A stretch of DNA of 64,000 bases from Pontederia crassipes (GCA_030549335.1 CM060187.1:58734203-58798202); one strand, 5' to 3'; numbered from the stretch's first letter, positions 1 to 13,352 are shown. Numbers and translations are program-made. Notes: generated by a model from the letters alone, not told the origin.

Positions 1-664
1 ATCTCTTAATTAATCCATTTAACTAATTCAAATTTATTTTCATTAAATAAATTCCGAAATTCATTAAATAATATTATCCTTCCAATTTTCCTTTATTTTC
101 GGAATTATTTAATTTCATAATATTTTGTCATCTAATTTTCAAATTAAAATAATAATAAATATTATTTTAATAAATAAAATATTTTTAAGTCATAAAATTC
201 TCAATCATATCCTACGTGGAAGTCCTATATCCATTATTATATCTTTTGGATCTCAAATCAAATTGAAATTCCTAATATCAATCTAATTATGATTTCCACT
301 CTTAATGGGATTTAAAATTTCCTACAATCCATCAAACACTCTAATTGAACTATAAAATTATCATATTACCCTTGATAAAATCATGGGGTATTACAACGAG
401 TATGATACATAAGTTGTATAAATTCATATAATTAAAATAAAGACTAAATTATAGAGAAAATAAAATTTTAATACACGTTATTAATATTATACATTATGTG
501 TATATGGGTATAGGTATTGTGACAATGGGAACATAATGTCTTTTTGGCTTAGAAAGTAAGACGTTAGAGGATAGTCATTTAATTAAAGTTTAGCTATCAA
601 TTTATAAATCTGATAAATATATTGGTTGAACTAGCTAGTGTGTATATGCTTGTACAATAACAAA
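1..664. other. AT-rich intergenic sequence, no gene seen
   Basis: Strongly AT-biased sequence with stops in all frames and no recognisable protein, RNA gene or repeat end. Confidence 0.6.
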
Positions 665-1071
665 CACTATAAGAAAATTAAAATTTTCTGACGGAAACTT
701 TCTGACGGATAAAAATTCTTCGCAATTTGTGAAAGATTTTGCAACGCATAGGAATTCGTCAAAAATTTTGATAATTTCAATCATTAAAAATAAAAATAAT
801 AAATTATGAAATATATTATATATATTATTATTTTATTTATCGACTGTCAGGAACGTCGAAATTTCCAACGGATAAGTATCCGTCGAAACTTCCGTCGGTA
901 ACTAAAAAATAATTTAATATTACATAATATATAATATAATTAGTTATTTTTTCGAATCGTCGAAAATTATTTTTCGACCGAACCGATCCATTGGTAAACC
1001 CGTTGGAAACTTCCATTTCCGATAATTTCTTTCGATTTTTCGACGGACGAAATACCATTACTCTTGTAGTG
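665..1071. mobile_element. CACTA-like MITE
   Basis: The element starts CACTATAAGAAAA and ends CTCTTGTAGTG, whose reverse complement is CACTACAAGAG, so the termini are imperfect inverted repeats of the CACTA (En/Spm) type. A 3-bp AAA lies on each side (662-664 and 1072-1074), as expected for this superfamily but weak in AT-rich DNA. Repeated subterminal GACGG/CCGTC motifs fill both flanks around an AT-rich core. At 407 bp it has no coding capacity, so it would be a non-autonomous derivative. Confidence 0.7.
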
Positions 1072-1619
1072 AAAAAGGGACATAAAAATATAATTTACAT
1101 ATAATCATCATATTCATAATAATTAACGTTTGAATCATTTAAGTATAAAAATATTTTAATTTAAAATAAAATTACAAGAAAACAAATGTGAAATATTAAA
1201 ATAAAAAAAATGATGTGTACAAAATAAACAGTTTCTTTCCTAAAAATGAGGATATAATAAAAATAAAATATAAAATCGCTATATTTTATACCCTAAAAGC
1301 TACTTTCACTAATTTATAATATTTTGTTAAAACACTATTTAAAAAAAAGTATTTATCAAACATGTATACTAACATTTTGACTCGACCAAGATTTTATCGG
1401 CTATTTTGATATTCTATTTTTTTATGTGCTAACTGCTAAATAGTGCCTTAGTATCAAATTGGACATCTGGGAATTCATATTCTTCTATAGCCTTGTATTT
1501 ATACCACTTTTAATCCCATTTGGCTTTAATTCTTTTGTTCATGAATCAAAGCGATCGATCTATGAAATGTTTAATCCAACCTCATAATATAATATTTTCT
1601 TTTTGTTAATGTTCCTCAT

Positions 1620-1870
1620 CCACGGATGAAGCACTCGTAGCTTGGAGTGGTACGAACTCTTTTACCATTTAAGCACATCTCAAATTGAGATTCTTATACC
1701 AAGAGTGAGTGCGGTTCTTCCTTTCACTTAAGCAAAGTTCTCTGGTTCGAATTTCTGTGAACGTAAAAAAAATTATTGAAAGTCTCACTCGTCTAAACAC
1801 ACAACGCGGGATGATACTTACCGAATTATTTGAACTTGATGATAAACCGATCTTTAACTTGTGAAGAATG
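1620..1870 (+). repeat. SINE-like dispersed repeat (tentative)
   Basis: A tRNA-like stretch (TAGCTTGGAGTGG near 1638, GGTTCGAATT near 1743) is followed by a block starting GTGAACGTAAAAAAA and ending near CTTGATGATAAACCGATC. The same order of motifs in diverged form occurs at about 24040-24215, and a weaker version at about 35020-35140. A tRNA-derived SINE is the best guess. The distance between the box-like motifs is unusual and no TSD was identified. Confidence 0.3.
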
Positions 1871-2209
1871 AATATAATTATTAACGTCGTGTGGTTGGAT
1901 CATCAACATCATTTTTCAAACATCGGGAACTAACAACCCAAAAACAAATTGAGATTCTTAAACGTATAATTCAAATTTTCAGAATGAATATTAATTAGCC
2001 AAGTTTGATAATAAATTAATATTCTAAGTGATGATCAATTTCATAATCAGATTAATACTATTTTATGGAATGTTGGAGTGACGACAAGGAAAAAAAATAA
2101 GATTTAATTAAAAAGATGAGTAAGATTTTATTCTTACATCTAATAATTGTTTATCCAAACGAGAAGAATGCATGGAAGGTTGCTTCATCGGCTGGCCTGG
2201 GGAATCTGT

Positions 2210-2705
2210 TAGGGGTGAGCACGGGCCGAGACAACCCGGTCACCCCGGCCCGGCCTGACTCAGATTTTTCGGATTTTTTTTCTATCCGATTACCAATTGG
2301 GTCGGGACCGAGTCCGGATTATTAAAATTCGGATCCGATCCCGACCCAATTAAATATATTATATTAATATTAAATTATTTTAAAATAATATATTTATGCT
2401 TATTTTAAATAAAAATTAACATTTTATTTGGCATATATCTTAAATATACATTATTTTATATTATCATATATATAATTTAATTAATAGTTATCATATTTAT
2501 ATAATAATATTAATTTTTTTTACTATTTTATTTATTATTTTATATTTTTTATGGTCAAATATGGACAATCGAAAATTTCCGATTTTTGTCCCGGTTTGAC
2601 CGGGATGACTCGGGACCGGATCTACATTTCCGAAAATCTGAAGCAAATCGGATCGGGACCGAGTCGGCCGAAACCCGGTCTCGGACTCCATTTTGCTCAC
2701 CCCTA
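2210..2705. mobile_element. hAT-type MITE, family 1 copy A
   Basis: Perfect 12-bp terminal inverted repeats TAGGGGTGAGCA / TGCTCACCCCTA are flanked by a perfect 8-bp target-site duplication GAATCTGT (2202-2209 and 2706-2713). The 8-bp duplication and TAGGGGTG end fit the hAT superfamily. The outer 100-150 bp on both sides are GC-rich and full of GGGTCGGGACCGAG-type motifs in both orientations; the middle is AT-only. It encodes nothing and presumably depends on a transposase elsewhere. Clean ends suggest a fairly recent insertion. Confidence 0.88.
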
Positions 2706-2713
2706 GAATCTGT

Positions 2714-5277
2714 TGATTTGGTGGATATAAGTAAAAGTTTCATTCATGTACTGCGAGGAGAACGCATTGTGAGATGTACAGGATCACGTTCTCTACCTTT
2801 TCAGTGATCGGTTCAATGATCAATCCAGCAGCTCCCTGTAGGTGCATGCATATGATTCGGCTTAATTTGTAGGTCACAATTGAGATTCAAATTCAAAGTT
2901 TAGATTGAATTAAGTTGATTGGCATAATTATTGATGATGTAGTTGATGTGTACTGTTTTATTTTTTTTTCTAGAAAAACTATACATTGATGCTAATAATG
3001 CTAAATTCACAATAATCTAGTTATAACAATCTCAAAAGTCCTAAAAAAACTTTTGATTTATTGTCTCAAGTTCTCATTTCTCTCTTTCTAATATCCATGA
3101 AAAAGGATTAATGTTTACCCTTTTCCTTTTCTTATAGTGAAAACCCTTTTTGATGGTCATGAAGAAGAAGATTAAGATGGATATGGCAAGAACAAAAAGA
3201 CTTAAAGATTTATACACACACAAAAAAAAAGATGAAAAGAGATTAAGAAAAAAAATTAATTTGCAAATCTAAAATTCAGATGTATGTAAAGAAGATTCAA
3301 TCACTTGTTACTTGTGAGCAATCAAAGAGAATGCATTAAAATGTAGATTTCGTGTCACAAGATACTTAAAAGAAATATCTGAGTTACATGTTAAATGATG
3401 TTTATGATACTTTTATATACTTTACATTATTGCTATTATTATCGATATGTTTAGATTTATGATATTTCTTTCAATAACTACTTGAATAAGTTTTATTCAT
3501 CCAAAACCTACAAATAATATATTGTCGGCAATATTTCAAAATCCAGTTTTCATAAAATTTTAACTCTTTCATTTGGAGTTGTTTATAAGTAATTACGACC
3601 AGGAAAATGTGCTATTATCATGCTATATTAATTAAGGCATTTAAACGTCGTCTTTTTTTTTCTTGTGGTGGTCCTAGGTGTCTGAAAAATTCGCGTGGTA
3701 TTAAAGAGCGCATTGTTCACATATTAGAGGTTGGTCCTTCATTAAATTCAATTAATTCGATTAAGTCGTCTCCCGTCGCATATATGAAACTCCCAACAAT
3801 TTTTTTTTTTTTTGCATTCATAAAATTTTAACTCTAAATCTTACTTAAATAAAGAGGATGCTCTTACAACTTCACTGCAACTCATTGTTGGGGCTAGCCT
3901 AATACTAATAGCGCCGATATATTAACGTCACATGCTTTCGGTGTCATTGTGATGCTAACGTGTTGTTAAGGTATTTAGCGACGATTCAGGATGCCGCTTT
4001 AAAATCTCTTTTTTATGTCGCTAAAAGTGAAATTAGAAACTTAAAGCCAATCTCAATTAATCAAGAACGTCTTGAAAAAGGAAAATACAGGAGTTCTTGG
4101 CATCGGCTCTGGCGGAAATGGCGAAGTTGTCCTCACCCTTTTCGCCCGTTCATTGGGCTTTCGGACTTTGTAGTTTTGTTTGTTGGTTTAAAAATTAAAA
4201 GTCGTTATTGGTGGTAGTATTAAAATAAATGGTTTAATATAAAAATTGGTGGATTTTATTTTTATGGTGAAGTGTGAGATTTGAATGCACAGAAAAAACT
4301 ATATATCCTTGATAACAGGCTCCATTGATTACTTTTGTTGAAGCTCGCCCATATTTTTTTTCCCCTGAATAATTATAAAGGGACATAGTAAATGTCATTG
4401 CATGGTTTTGCATAACTTTCAGTTATCATATAGTGAAGAGATTACTTTAACAATTAATCAAGTAAAATTTCTGGTTATTGAACAGCATGTAACGTTGAAA
4501 ATCATGTTTCTAGATGTATTTTTTTTTTTCAAAAAAAAGTAATAGCTAATAATAAAATTGTATTGAAGATTAAATGGAGTATGTTCTGGAATTTGGGAGG
4601 AATGTTAAGATTTCTATAGATGATGCATGCTAATGCTAATGATGTCGCAGTAGTTCTATAAAATAATAAGTAGTTCTATAAACACTAGAATATTTTTTTT
4701 CATCGTTTGAAGAATATCTTTATTCTTTTAAAACGAGAGAATAAAAATATTCTCCTTTTTTTCATTTTTTTCACCTTTTTTATTTTTTTATTATTTAACT
4801 ATATATTATTATATTATAAATAATAATAATAGTAGTAAATGTGAACTATTTATAATAAAATATTTTAGTAAGACTCTAAAGTTGTTATAACATGGTTTTA
4901 AAAATCACTAGATATCATAAGTTCGAATTTCCAGACTCTATTTCTTTTTAAAAAAAAGAAGAAACTAACGGCATTACTTTATATATTTAAACTTCATCAA
5001 AAACTCGATTACTGACTACTCAATGATCTTCTGAAAGACTTAACTAAGCTTAAATTACTTTAAGTTTAAATCTACTATTTTTTTTTGTGGTTGAAGTGGA
5101 CAATGAATAGAGCGCAGAAAGCTTGCTTTAAAGTTTAAATTACTAAGCTTTTTTTTTACAGCAAGCGCTTAAGAGTACACTCTTCAGTCTTCACTGATTC
5201 GAAATCATCAAGAAGTGGCCCCCATGCGAAACCAACAAAGACTGGCTTAATCCACTTTTCTATCTAGTGTTGGAACA
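2714..5277. other. Intergenic sequence, no gene supported
   Basis: AT-rich sequence with poly-A and poly-T tracts. The short open frames at 3607-4217 have no recognisable domain and no conserved flanking signals. No insertion ends could be identified. Confidence 0.5.
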
Positions 5278-5961
5278 TAATTTCAACATTGGATTTAATA
5301 TAAAAATAATTATATAATTAATGATTGTCAAAATATATTAAGGTTCAAATAAAGTGATCAAAATATTTATGGCCATATTCATTAATATGAATGATATGAA
5401 ATTATATGTGTAGAGATCAAAAGATATATATACCAAAATGTTAAAGAGTGTGTATATATACCAAAAGATGTATAAAATTTAATAGGTGTATATATATACC
5501 AAAAGGTGTATAAAGTATAAGGATGTATATGTGTTCATATACTAAAAGATGTATGATGATGAAATGGTATATACATGATCAAAAGGTACATCAATATCAA
5601 AAGTCATACATGGAGATCAAAGAGTGCATTTGAAGGCTTTATGATGGATGAAACTTTAAACCCCTTGTGCCTACTATAAATAAATGGTCATAGTCCCTAA
5701 AGCACACCGACAACTTGAATGAAATATATCTGATGAAAAGTTTTTTCTTGTGCATTGTCCATCCGTGCTAAGAAGAATAGATTTCTATGGTGTCGTTTTA
5801 GAAGTTCATTCTATTAAGTGTTCGTGAACATAAGAAGTCGATGGACAACTTATTCGTGATCGAAGAGAGCAATGGATGATTGTAAGTTTCTGCATTCAAT
5901 TTATTAAGTTTCCTAATGATTCATCGTGATCCGATATAGTTTTACTATTACGATTCTTTCA
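5278..5961 (+). repeat. 5' LTR of the Copia element
   Basis: It is a direct repeat of 9034-9726 with scattered substitutions and small indels. It contains short internal repeats of the type TATATACCAAAAGATGTATAAA at about 5455-5560. A CTATAAATAAATGG stretch near 5675 could be the U3 TATA box. Confidence 0.88.
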
Positions 5962-5963
5962 AT

Positions 5964-5975
5964 TGGTATCAGAGC
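5964..5975 (+). other. Primer-binding site, initiator tRNA-Met
   Basis: TGGTATCAGAGC is complementary to the 3' end of plant initiator tRNA-Met and begins 3 bases after the 5' LTR, where reverse transcription of Copia RNA starts. Confidence 0.9.
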
Positions 5976-6586
5976 CTACATGATTGAATCAGTGGGAAAG
6001 TTCAATTTTTTTATATTTTGTATGGACATATACTTTCGATTTTCTTTCGTTCTTTGATATATTCATACAAGAACTTCATTTTCTCAATTCAAGTTTATTC
6101 ATGCATTTTGGATTATTTAGATTTATAATAAAAATGTTACACTATTAATATTAAGTGAACGGGTAATGATAAGTAGATCCAAGTCTTTTCATGTACAAGA
6201 TTAGAATGTTCATTCTTTTTTTTTTCTTAAAGATGTATTAGATGAATTCTTATATTATCTATTGGTTGATATGGATGAATTTTATTTGTTAATATCATAC
6301 TACATATTATGCATGAATATAATAATTGTCCAAGTATGGATAATTATTAGTTGGAAATTCATTTGTGATTTATCATAATCTTATTATGATAAAAGGTTAA
6401 GAATAAATATTGGACAATTATATATATTTTGAAATAAATTATTATTGCACAATATGTCACCAAAGTGATCTCTTTTGTTCAATTTAATTTGGTTCAAAAT
6501 ATAAGCAGTGATCTACATATTACTAATTAAATATTGGACAGCTCAAAGAAGACTTAATATTTGAATTGGTAACATATAGAATCATG

Positions 6587-7215
6587 ACAATTTGCGATAA
6601 TTATTTGGTATTACATATGAGTAATAAATTGACCCAAAAGAAAATTTATTATTCGATATGTTATTTTATTATCAATTTTGTTATCATGAGAAAATATTAT
6701 TTACAAGTTAGTATTTTTGTCCAAAGATTAAATACTAATGTTGTGTTGATGTCTTGAGATGGACTTGTCCATACTTATATTTTTTTATCATATCGTGGCA
6801 ACAATTTGAGATACTTATTTGGTATTACATGTCAGTAATAAATTGGTACAAAGGAAAATTTATTATTCGATGTGTTGTTTTATTATCAACTTGTTATCAT
6901 AAGAAGATATCACTTACAAATTAGTATTTTTGTCCAAAGACTAAATACTAATGTTGTGTCGATGTCTTGTGATGGGATTTGTCCTTACTTATATTTTGTT
7001 ATTGTATCGTGGCAATAATTAATGATAATTATTTAGTGTTACATGTGAATAATAAATTGGCACAAAGGAAAATTTATTATTTGATGTGTTATTTTATTAT
7101 CAAATTGTCACCATAAGAAGATATCACTTACAAATTAGTATTTCTGTTCAAAGACTAAATACTAATGTTGTGCCGATGTCTTGTGATAAAATTTATCCAT
7201 CACTTAAATTTTGTT
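6587..7215 (+). repeat. Three tandem copies of a ~214-bp unit inside the Copia element
   Basis: The phrase TTATTTGGTATTACAT recurs at 6601, 6815 and (as TTATTTAGTGTTACAT) 7029, giving a period of about 214 bp. Each unit also contains GTATTTTTGTCCAAAGA-like and ACTAATGTTGTG blocks. The units have diverged by substitutions. Confidence 0.8.
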
Positions 7216-8289
7216 ATAGCTTGATTTTGTATTTATGATTTGTTTTCTGTTCAGTTTCTATATTTGTTAGTAATATCAACATGAGTATCAAGTTCATTCT
7301 CATGTATAATGATACAAATTTTAAGACATGACAAGAGAGTATTAACATCACTCTCAAAGTCATGATTTTGGATTATGCTTCGAGGATTGTCAAACCCATT
7401 GAATTACTAATAAAAGTACCTCTAATAAAATGAGGAAGATAGAAAAGTGAGAGTAATTTAATAGCATAAATAACTAAGGATGTCATTCCAAAAGTATTTA
7501 GATGTATTATACATTGTGGTTATAGTCAAGATGTTCTTGAAATTTTTTTAGATATAATTTATAGGAGTGCTGAGTTCTTTGAGGATGTTGAGTTTGAGGA
7601 AAGAGATAATATTAGAAACATTATCTTTAAGGAGAAATCAATTAAGATTCCAACATATACAATTGACATTGATTAGAAATTTATTTTTGGCATTAAGAAT
7701 GTCAATTATGATTAAGATAATGTTGAAGATCCTTCTAGAGGAATAAACTCTACAACCTCAAGAACATTTTTCATTAAAAAGATCAATTAGAGAAAGGAGA
7801 AGTGTAATCTCATATGACTGCACGATATTCTCCAAAAAATGGATGACAATAATGTTTAGAATTTTGTTTCATTGTCCAAAAGAGTTTTTTTTTTGTGTGT
7901 TGCAAATTCAAATATAATGAAATTGTGCTTACAAGTCAAGAAGTATTTATACATTTAAAGGAGATAAGTTTAGTCTCAACTAATGTCATGACAATACTTT
8001 GAGAGAATGAAAATGAAAAAGATTTTTTTATGCATTAGTAATAAGAAGTCTTATTTATGCTCAAATTTTATGCATTCGGATATTACATATTAAGCAAATA
8101 CCTAACTAATCCAGAAATGGATTAAGAAGGGTCCAATTATATTTTACATAGGACATAGAAGAGGACAAATGAGGTTGTGATTATTGGATATTCAGACTCT
8201 GGTTTGATAGATGTCAAAGATAGCATGAAATTTACATTAGACAACATTTATTTGTAGTGTATGTTACATTATGGAGGAGTACCAAATAG

Positions 8290-8630
8290 TTAATTATTAC
8301 ACTCTTCAATTGTGGAAGTAGAATTCATTGCATGCATGCATCTAATTATGAAATTTGACTATCACGGAACTAAGGATAGTTGATGATATTAAAAGACCAT
8401 TAATACTATTTTTGTGACAATAAGGTGATAGCTATATATATTCTAATAATAACAGAAGCATGACAAAATTGAGACACATTGAAGTCAAGCTCCTTGTTAT
8501 TAAAAGAAAGAGTGAATAAAAGATTAATGTCTATTGAGCATTTTATGACAAACTCTATTATTGTGGATCCACTTACTAAGAAATTGTCATTCAAGGTGTT
8601 TCTCGAATGCACCGGTAATATGGGTGTCAA
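8290..8630 (+). pseudogene. Copia pol (RNase H end) remnant
   Basis: Translation of 8298-8342 gives a stretch resembling the Copia RNase H motif around residues S-I-V-E-V-E-F-I-A. Translation of 8536-8627 gives HFMTNSIIVDPLTK and then KVFLECTGNMGV, which corresponds to the ADPLTKGL...MG(V/L) C-terminus of Copia polyproteins. Frameshifts and stops separate the blocks, so no functional enzyme is made. The position close to the 3' LTR fits the order of Copia pol. Confidence 0.8.
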
Positions 8631-9022
8631 TTTAGTTCAGGATATTCAGTTTTAGTGGGAGTTTGTAATTATAAATGCTTATATTATAGACTTATTATCG
8701 CATAGTTCAGCTTATGTATTAAGGTTAATAACGGCAGATCTACAATTCAGTTTCACTCTTTATTAAGTTTGATCTCGGTAAAGTGGACTAGTTGGAAGTA
8801 GGCATGTTATGATCACATTGCATGTAACTTCCATGCTACACATTCATATCAAGATCTTGTTATTGATTATATTGATATATGTGACCATTGTTGAGTCAAG
8901 TTGCAAAGAATGCGACAAAGACTACTTTGATCATTTATTAGTATATTTTAAGGCATTATGATTTTGACAACAAAATTGAGCTCATTTTGGTATGTATAAT
9001 TATAAAATTTCATATGTAACTC

Positions 9023-9033
9023 AAGTGGGAGAT
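9023..9033 (+). other. Polypurine tract of the Copia element
   Basis: AAGTGGGAGAT lies directly before the 3' LTR start TGTTGG, which is the canonical plant Copia plus-strand primer. Confidence 0.85.
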
Positions 9034-9726
9034 TGTTGGAACATAATTTCAACATTGGGTTTAATATGAAAATAATTATACAATTAATGATTGTCAAAAT
9101 ATATTAAGGCCCAAATAAAGTGATCAAAATATTTATGAGTATATTCGTTAATATGAATTATATAAAATTATATGTGTAGAGACCAAAAGATGTATATACC
9201 AAAATGTTAAAGGATGTATATATATACCAAAAGATGTATAAAGTTTAATCAGTGTATATATATACCAAAAGATGTATAAAGTATAAGGACGTATATGTGT
9301 TCATATACTAAAAGATCTATGATGATGAAATGGTATATACATGATCAAAAGGTACATCAATGTCAAAAGACATATATGGAAATCAAATGGTGCATTTGAA
9401 GGTTTTATGATGGGTGAAATTTCAAACCCCTTGTGTCTACTATAAATAGATGGTCATGGTCCCCAAAGCACACCGACAACTTGAATGAAATCTATCTGGT
9501 GAAAAGTTCTTCTTGTGCATTTTTTAGTCGTGCTAAGAAGAATAGATTTCTATGGTGTCATTTTGGAAGTCCATTCTATTAAATGTTCGTGAATATAAGA
9601 AGTCGATGGACAACTTGTTCGTGATCGAAGAGAGCGATGGACGACTGTAAGTTTTCGCATTCAGTTTATTAAGTTTCCTAATGATTCGTCATGATCCGAT
9701 CTAGTTTTGCTATTACTGTTCTTTCA
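9034..9726 (+). repeat. 3' LTR of the Copia element
   Basis: It is a direct repeat of 5278-5961. Both LTRs end at TTCTTTCA; here the next bases are TATAG, the likely target duplication. The number of differences from the 5' LTR suggests an old insertion. Confidence 0.88.
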
Positions 9727-9731
9727 TATAG

Positions 9732-11770
9732 TTCTTATTATTTTTGCTTCGAAATCAAAATCAATGTTCATAACTATTAACAATTGACTAATTCAATATT
9801 TGAACAACAGTAAATAAAATATTTTTATCAAATTAATAATGTTAGAACTCTCGTGCTTCATGCTACTACCATTAGTTCTCTAATCCTGCTGCTTGAGATC
9901 AAGCTTAAATTTAGTATAAGACTCATTAAAGTTAGTGTTTTATTTTATTCTCGAAATCATTATTTTAGAAGTGCAAAGCGATCGGATTGAAAAAGCACAA
10001 AAAACGGAACGAAAGGAATGCATATGAACAAGTTTCAAAGAACTCAAGTAAGATTAGCATCATATCCGGATCGGGTTGACGACAGATCACGTGATTTTTC
10101 GGCCGACTTTAACTTGGATTTGATGGTTTCAACTCGGAATCCTAGAAGGCCATCATCCCTATAAATACGAATGTACCACAAACCCAAATTATCCAATCAT
10201 GGAGTTTGAAGCCCTAGTCATTTAGAAATGAAAGACGAAGTTTTATTGCGGCCCACTGCAAATTAATAAAAGCACTAAAGATTTCGAGATTTCGGGCGAT
10301 CGTTTGGAGCATGGTTTCACTCAAGACTTGTTCCAGAGATGTCCACTATCACCTGGGAGTTTGATTTAGAATTTCTAATTTTTGTTTTATATTTTCCCCT
10401 CAAATTTGATGTTAATTTTTATTATGGATTAATTTAGTTGTTAGAGGAAGATTGCATTGAACCTCGATTTTATCTTAATATATTTTATTATTTAAACTTC
10501 TGAGAACATGGTTATGATATATGTTTTATACTTTGTCTTAGTTCATTAGTTTCTTGTATTATTTATATTTTTTTCATAATTTATGCAAGAGAAAATCGTT
10601 CAAAATTGCTTACCTGTGAAATCCAGATCGAGTTGGTACAACCCGAGTCGGATTCCTCCTTTATTTTCGTTCAACTAAATTTTTGTATATGACCTGGTCG
10701 GAGTTCTATTATTTTGATATTCTTGTTAGTAAATTAGTTTTAATTGCTAATAATTATGTCATTAAAGGGAGGTTACAATTTAAAAGATCTTAGATAAAGT
10801 AGATTATAGTTGATCGAGTTTTCGACGTATTTAATTTTATAGGTTCTCAAGTGTTTTAGTCCTTTACTTTAAACAACCTTTCATATTAATGAATCTTAGT
10901 TCAAAGTATATTAAAGTGGATTGAGTTTTCAACGTGCTTTGATTATATTATTTAGTATTTAGGTTCTCAAATTTTTTTAATCTTATATCTTTTGTCCGTT
11001 TATTTTCTACGAGAAGTCTATATTTAATTATTTGTTAACTAAGAAAATATGATAGAGATATAAAGTCTAAACTCTACTATTTTTATCTCAAATTAATTCT
11101 TGTTATTTTTTAATTATTAAATTTAAATAAGAAAAATAAAAATTTAGATTAATTATCATAAATTTAACATTTTTATTGACTTTTTATTATTTGATTCGAT
11201 CCAATACTTATTAATATATTCATTTGCACGTACGATCCTTCTTCCAACAGCTGAACATACATATTTCTCTTGGAAATTAAGTCGATATCTATGTGACGTT
11301 GGATCGTGTTATGTGGATTCAGGCCTCACTCGTTGGCCATAATATTCGCAATTTCAGATCTCCAAGAATCGGGGCACAAAAGTATGAAGCAAGGACGGCC
11401 ATTTGCAAAATTAGGTGGACCTAATCCCTCCCCACGTCAACTCTTACGTACAGACAGAACATAAAAGACCTTTGACCTTTCCGTCCACGAAAAGATAGTG
11501 TTGATCAGGGTCCTTAAAAAACATATGATAATGTTTTTAGATACACTATAATATATATATGTGATTAACATAACTTTAGAGCACCTTTTTATTTTGGAAA
11601 GATGCTAAACTCATTTTAACTAATTGATATACTGATTAACGATTAAAATAAATAATATTTTTAAGTGATAAGATTTAATCACTTATGATCATATTTATTA
11701 ATGAATAAATTAACGATTCAGACGTGCTCAACAATCTCTCGAGAGCATAATGTAATTTTTACATACATTA
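9732..11770. other. Intergenic sequence with a possible LTR relic
   Basis: No gene is supported. The less AT-rich stretch at about 9990-10350 contains CCCTATAAATACGAATG followed by a short leader-like sequence. It resembles the promoter/R region of an LTR or an abandoned promoter, but no second copy or terminal TG/CA pair was identified. Confidence 0.35.
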
Positions 11771-11771
11771 A

Positions 11772-11774
<3 letters not shown>

Positions 11775-11802
<28 letters not shown>
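11775..11802. repeat. (AT)n microsatellite
   Basis: Uninterrupted AT dinucleotide run of about 28 bp. Confidence 0.95.
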
Positions 11803-11949
11803 CCATGGCTTTGGAGTGGCTGGTGTCTGAGAAATGGTATCCGTGATTCCCACGGGCTAAAAATCGCATTATCTATAGGTGGAGTCCAACTAATTTCACT
11901 AGATTCACCTCGCATCGCACACAAAGTTTAGTTGTGACAAGTGAAAGTC

Positions 11950-13300
11950 CTAGCTCAAATTTCAAATCTTACTTAGGCTTTATTTGATAACACTAAAATT
12001 AGCGATTCAAACACTAATTTTTTTATTTGGTAAATGACAAACTAAGTAGCGTTTAGTGTTTTATACAAAAATATTGAAAAGATATTTCTACTAATGTTTA
12101 ACGATTAGAGGTTAGCGTTTTATATTTTTTTCCAATTTTATCCTTATTCAAATATATATTTCTTTTTAACTTATCTTATTATTTTCTCATTATTATTTTA
12201 TAATTATTTAACTATATTTTTATATTCATTTACAAATTATTTATACGTTAACAATGATAAAAAATAATTTCATAATTAACATTTTTATATCATGGGTATA
12301 AAATTTATTGTCAACATAAATTTCTATATATTTTAACAAAAAAACTTAGTTGTTAAATTTTATTTTATTTAATTAGGATATAAACATTTAATTTATTACA
12401 TTATAATAGAATTTGTATAGTGTTTAAATTAAATAATTTGTCATATATCTAATTATGTCATTTTATACTGCTAAGTTTATCAAATATTCATTTGTTAAAA
12501 TCTTTAACCGTTAATCATCATCCGCTATCCGCTAATTAATTCACTATCCATTCCTAACCCACATTTATTGGTACCTCCACATTATTGTTTTTTTTATTTT
12601 TTGGATAAATTACCTCCACGTACGTTATTAATGAAGCTCTATATTGGACCAGAATACCACATGCAAGACTAGAAGACATGCATGGCATGGCGGCATCATT
12701 GGATTCCTGACGTCACTGATCATTACATATGCGGTCTGACCTTTTGGCCATCTGCATGCAGTTCCCTTTGTAAAAACTAAAAAGTGTTCCATAAGATATC
12801 CATTCAGTTGCAGGTGGATGGATGCACTGCTTTTGCAAGGTGTTATTCCCTGCGTTGCCGCGGTTGTGGCCGAGAGGAGGCTTTTTCTCTGCCTCTTAGG
12901 ATCTTTTTGATTGAGGATTATGAAAGTGTGGGGTGGAATCAAAGGCGGAGCTAGCAAAAATTCGAGTAGTGTTACTGAGGTTCAAACTTTGACACTCTCA
13001 TTCATAAATTGCATGTCTTAGCTGCTATGCAAAGCATATTCTTGTGTCAAAATAGAGTTGATGATATACTTATTAATCCTTCCGGTGTCTGCAGGCATTT
13101 GGCTTCGCCTTAGTTACACCATGTTTGATTATATTTTTTATTTAAGTTAAGAAGAGTGGTGTAGAATAGCTGAGTCCTTCAAACACCATATTTTTCATTC
13201 CACCAAATTGGTGAAATAAGGAGGAATATATTATATTAGACCAAATTAATCTCTTTCTCTTTTTTATTATCAAATTTAATTATTTCTCTTATTACCAAAT
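11950..13300. other. Intergenic sequence, no gene supported
   Basis: AT-rich except for 12630-12960, which is unique-looking mixed-composition DNA. A 109-codon frame on the minus strand there has no recognisable domain. Sequence at 11970-12560 looks like a decayed MITE (TTTGATAAC and TTATCAAAT near the two sides), but its ends are not clear. Confidence 0.4.
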
Positions 13301-13302
13301 TA

Positions 13303-13352
13303 AACCACCTCTCTCTTTCTCTCTCTCTCACATATATATATATATATATATA
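13303..13352. repeat. (CT)n(AT)n compound microsatellite
   Basis: A CTCTCT run passes into a TATATA run. Confidence 0.9.

Larger units (their letters stand above)
5278..9726 (+). mobile_element. Non-autonomous Copia LTR retrotransposon
   Basis: Two direct LTRs of 684 and 693 bp, both starting TGTTGGAACATAATTTCAAC and ending TTCTTTCA, enclose about 3.07 kb. A primer-binding site for initiator tRNA-Met (TGGTATCAGAGC) follows the left LTR and a purine-rich AAGTGGGAGAT precedes the right LTR. This layout is typical of plant Copia elements. The flanking pentamers TCTAG (5273-5277) and TATAG (9727-9731) look like a target duplication with one change. The interior has only scraps of pol and no usable frame, so the copy cannot move by itself. 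Its outermost 3' part carries the most recognisable coding remnant. Confidence 0.9.

Noticed and set aside
12628-12957. 109-codon minus-strand frame
   Set aside because: No recognisable motif or conserved context; possible chance frame in mixed-composition DNA.
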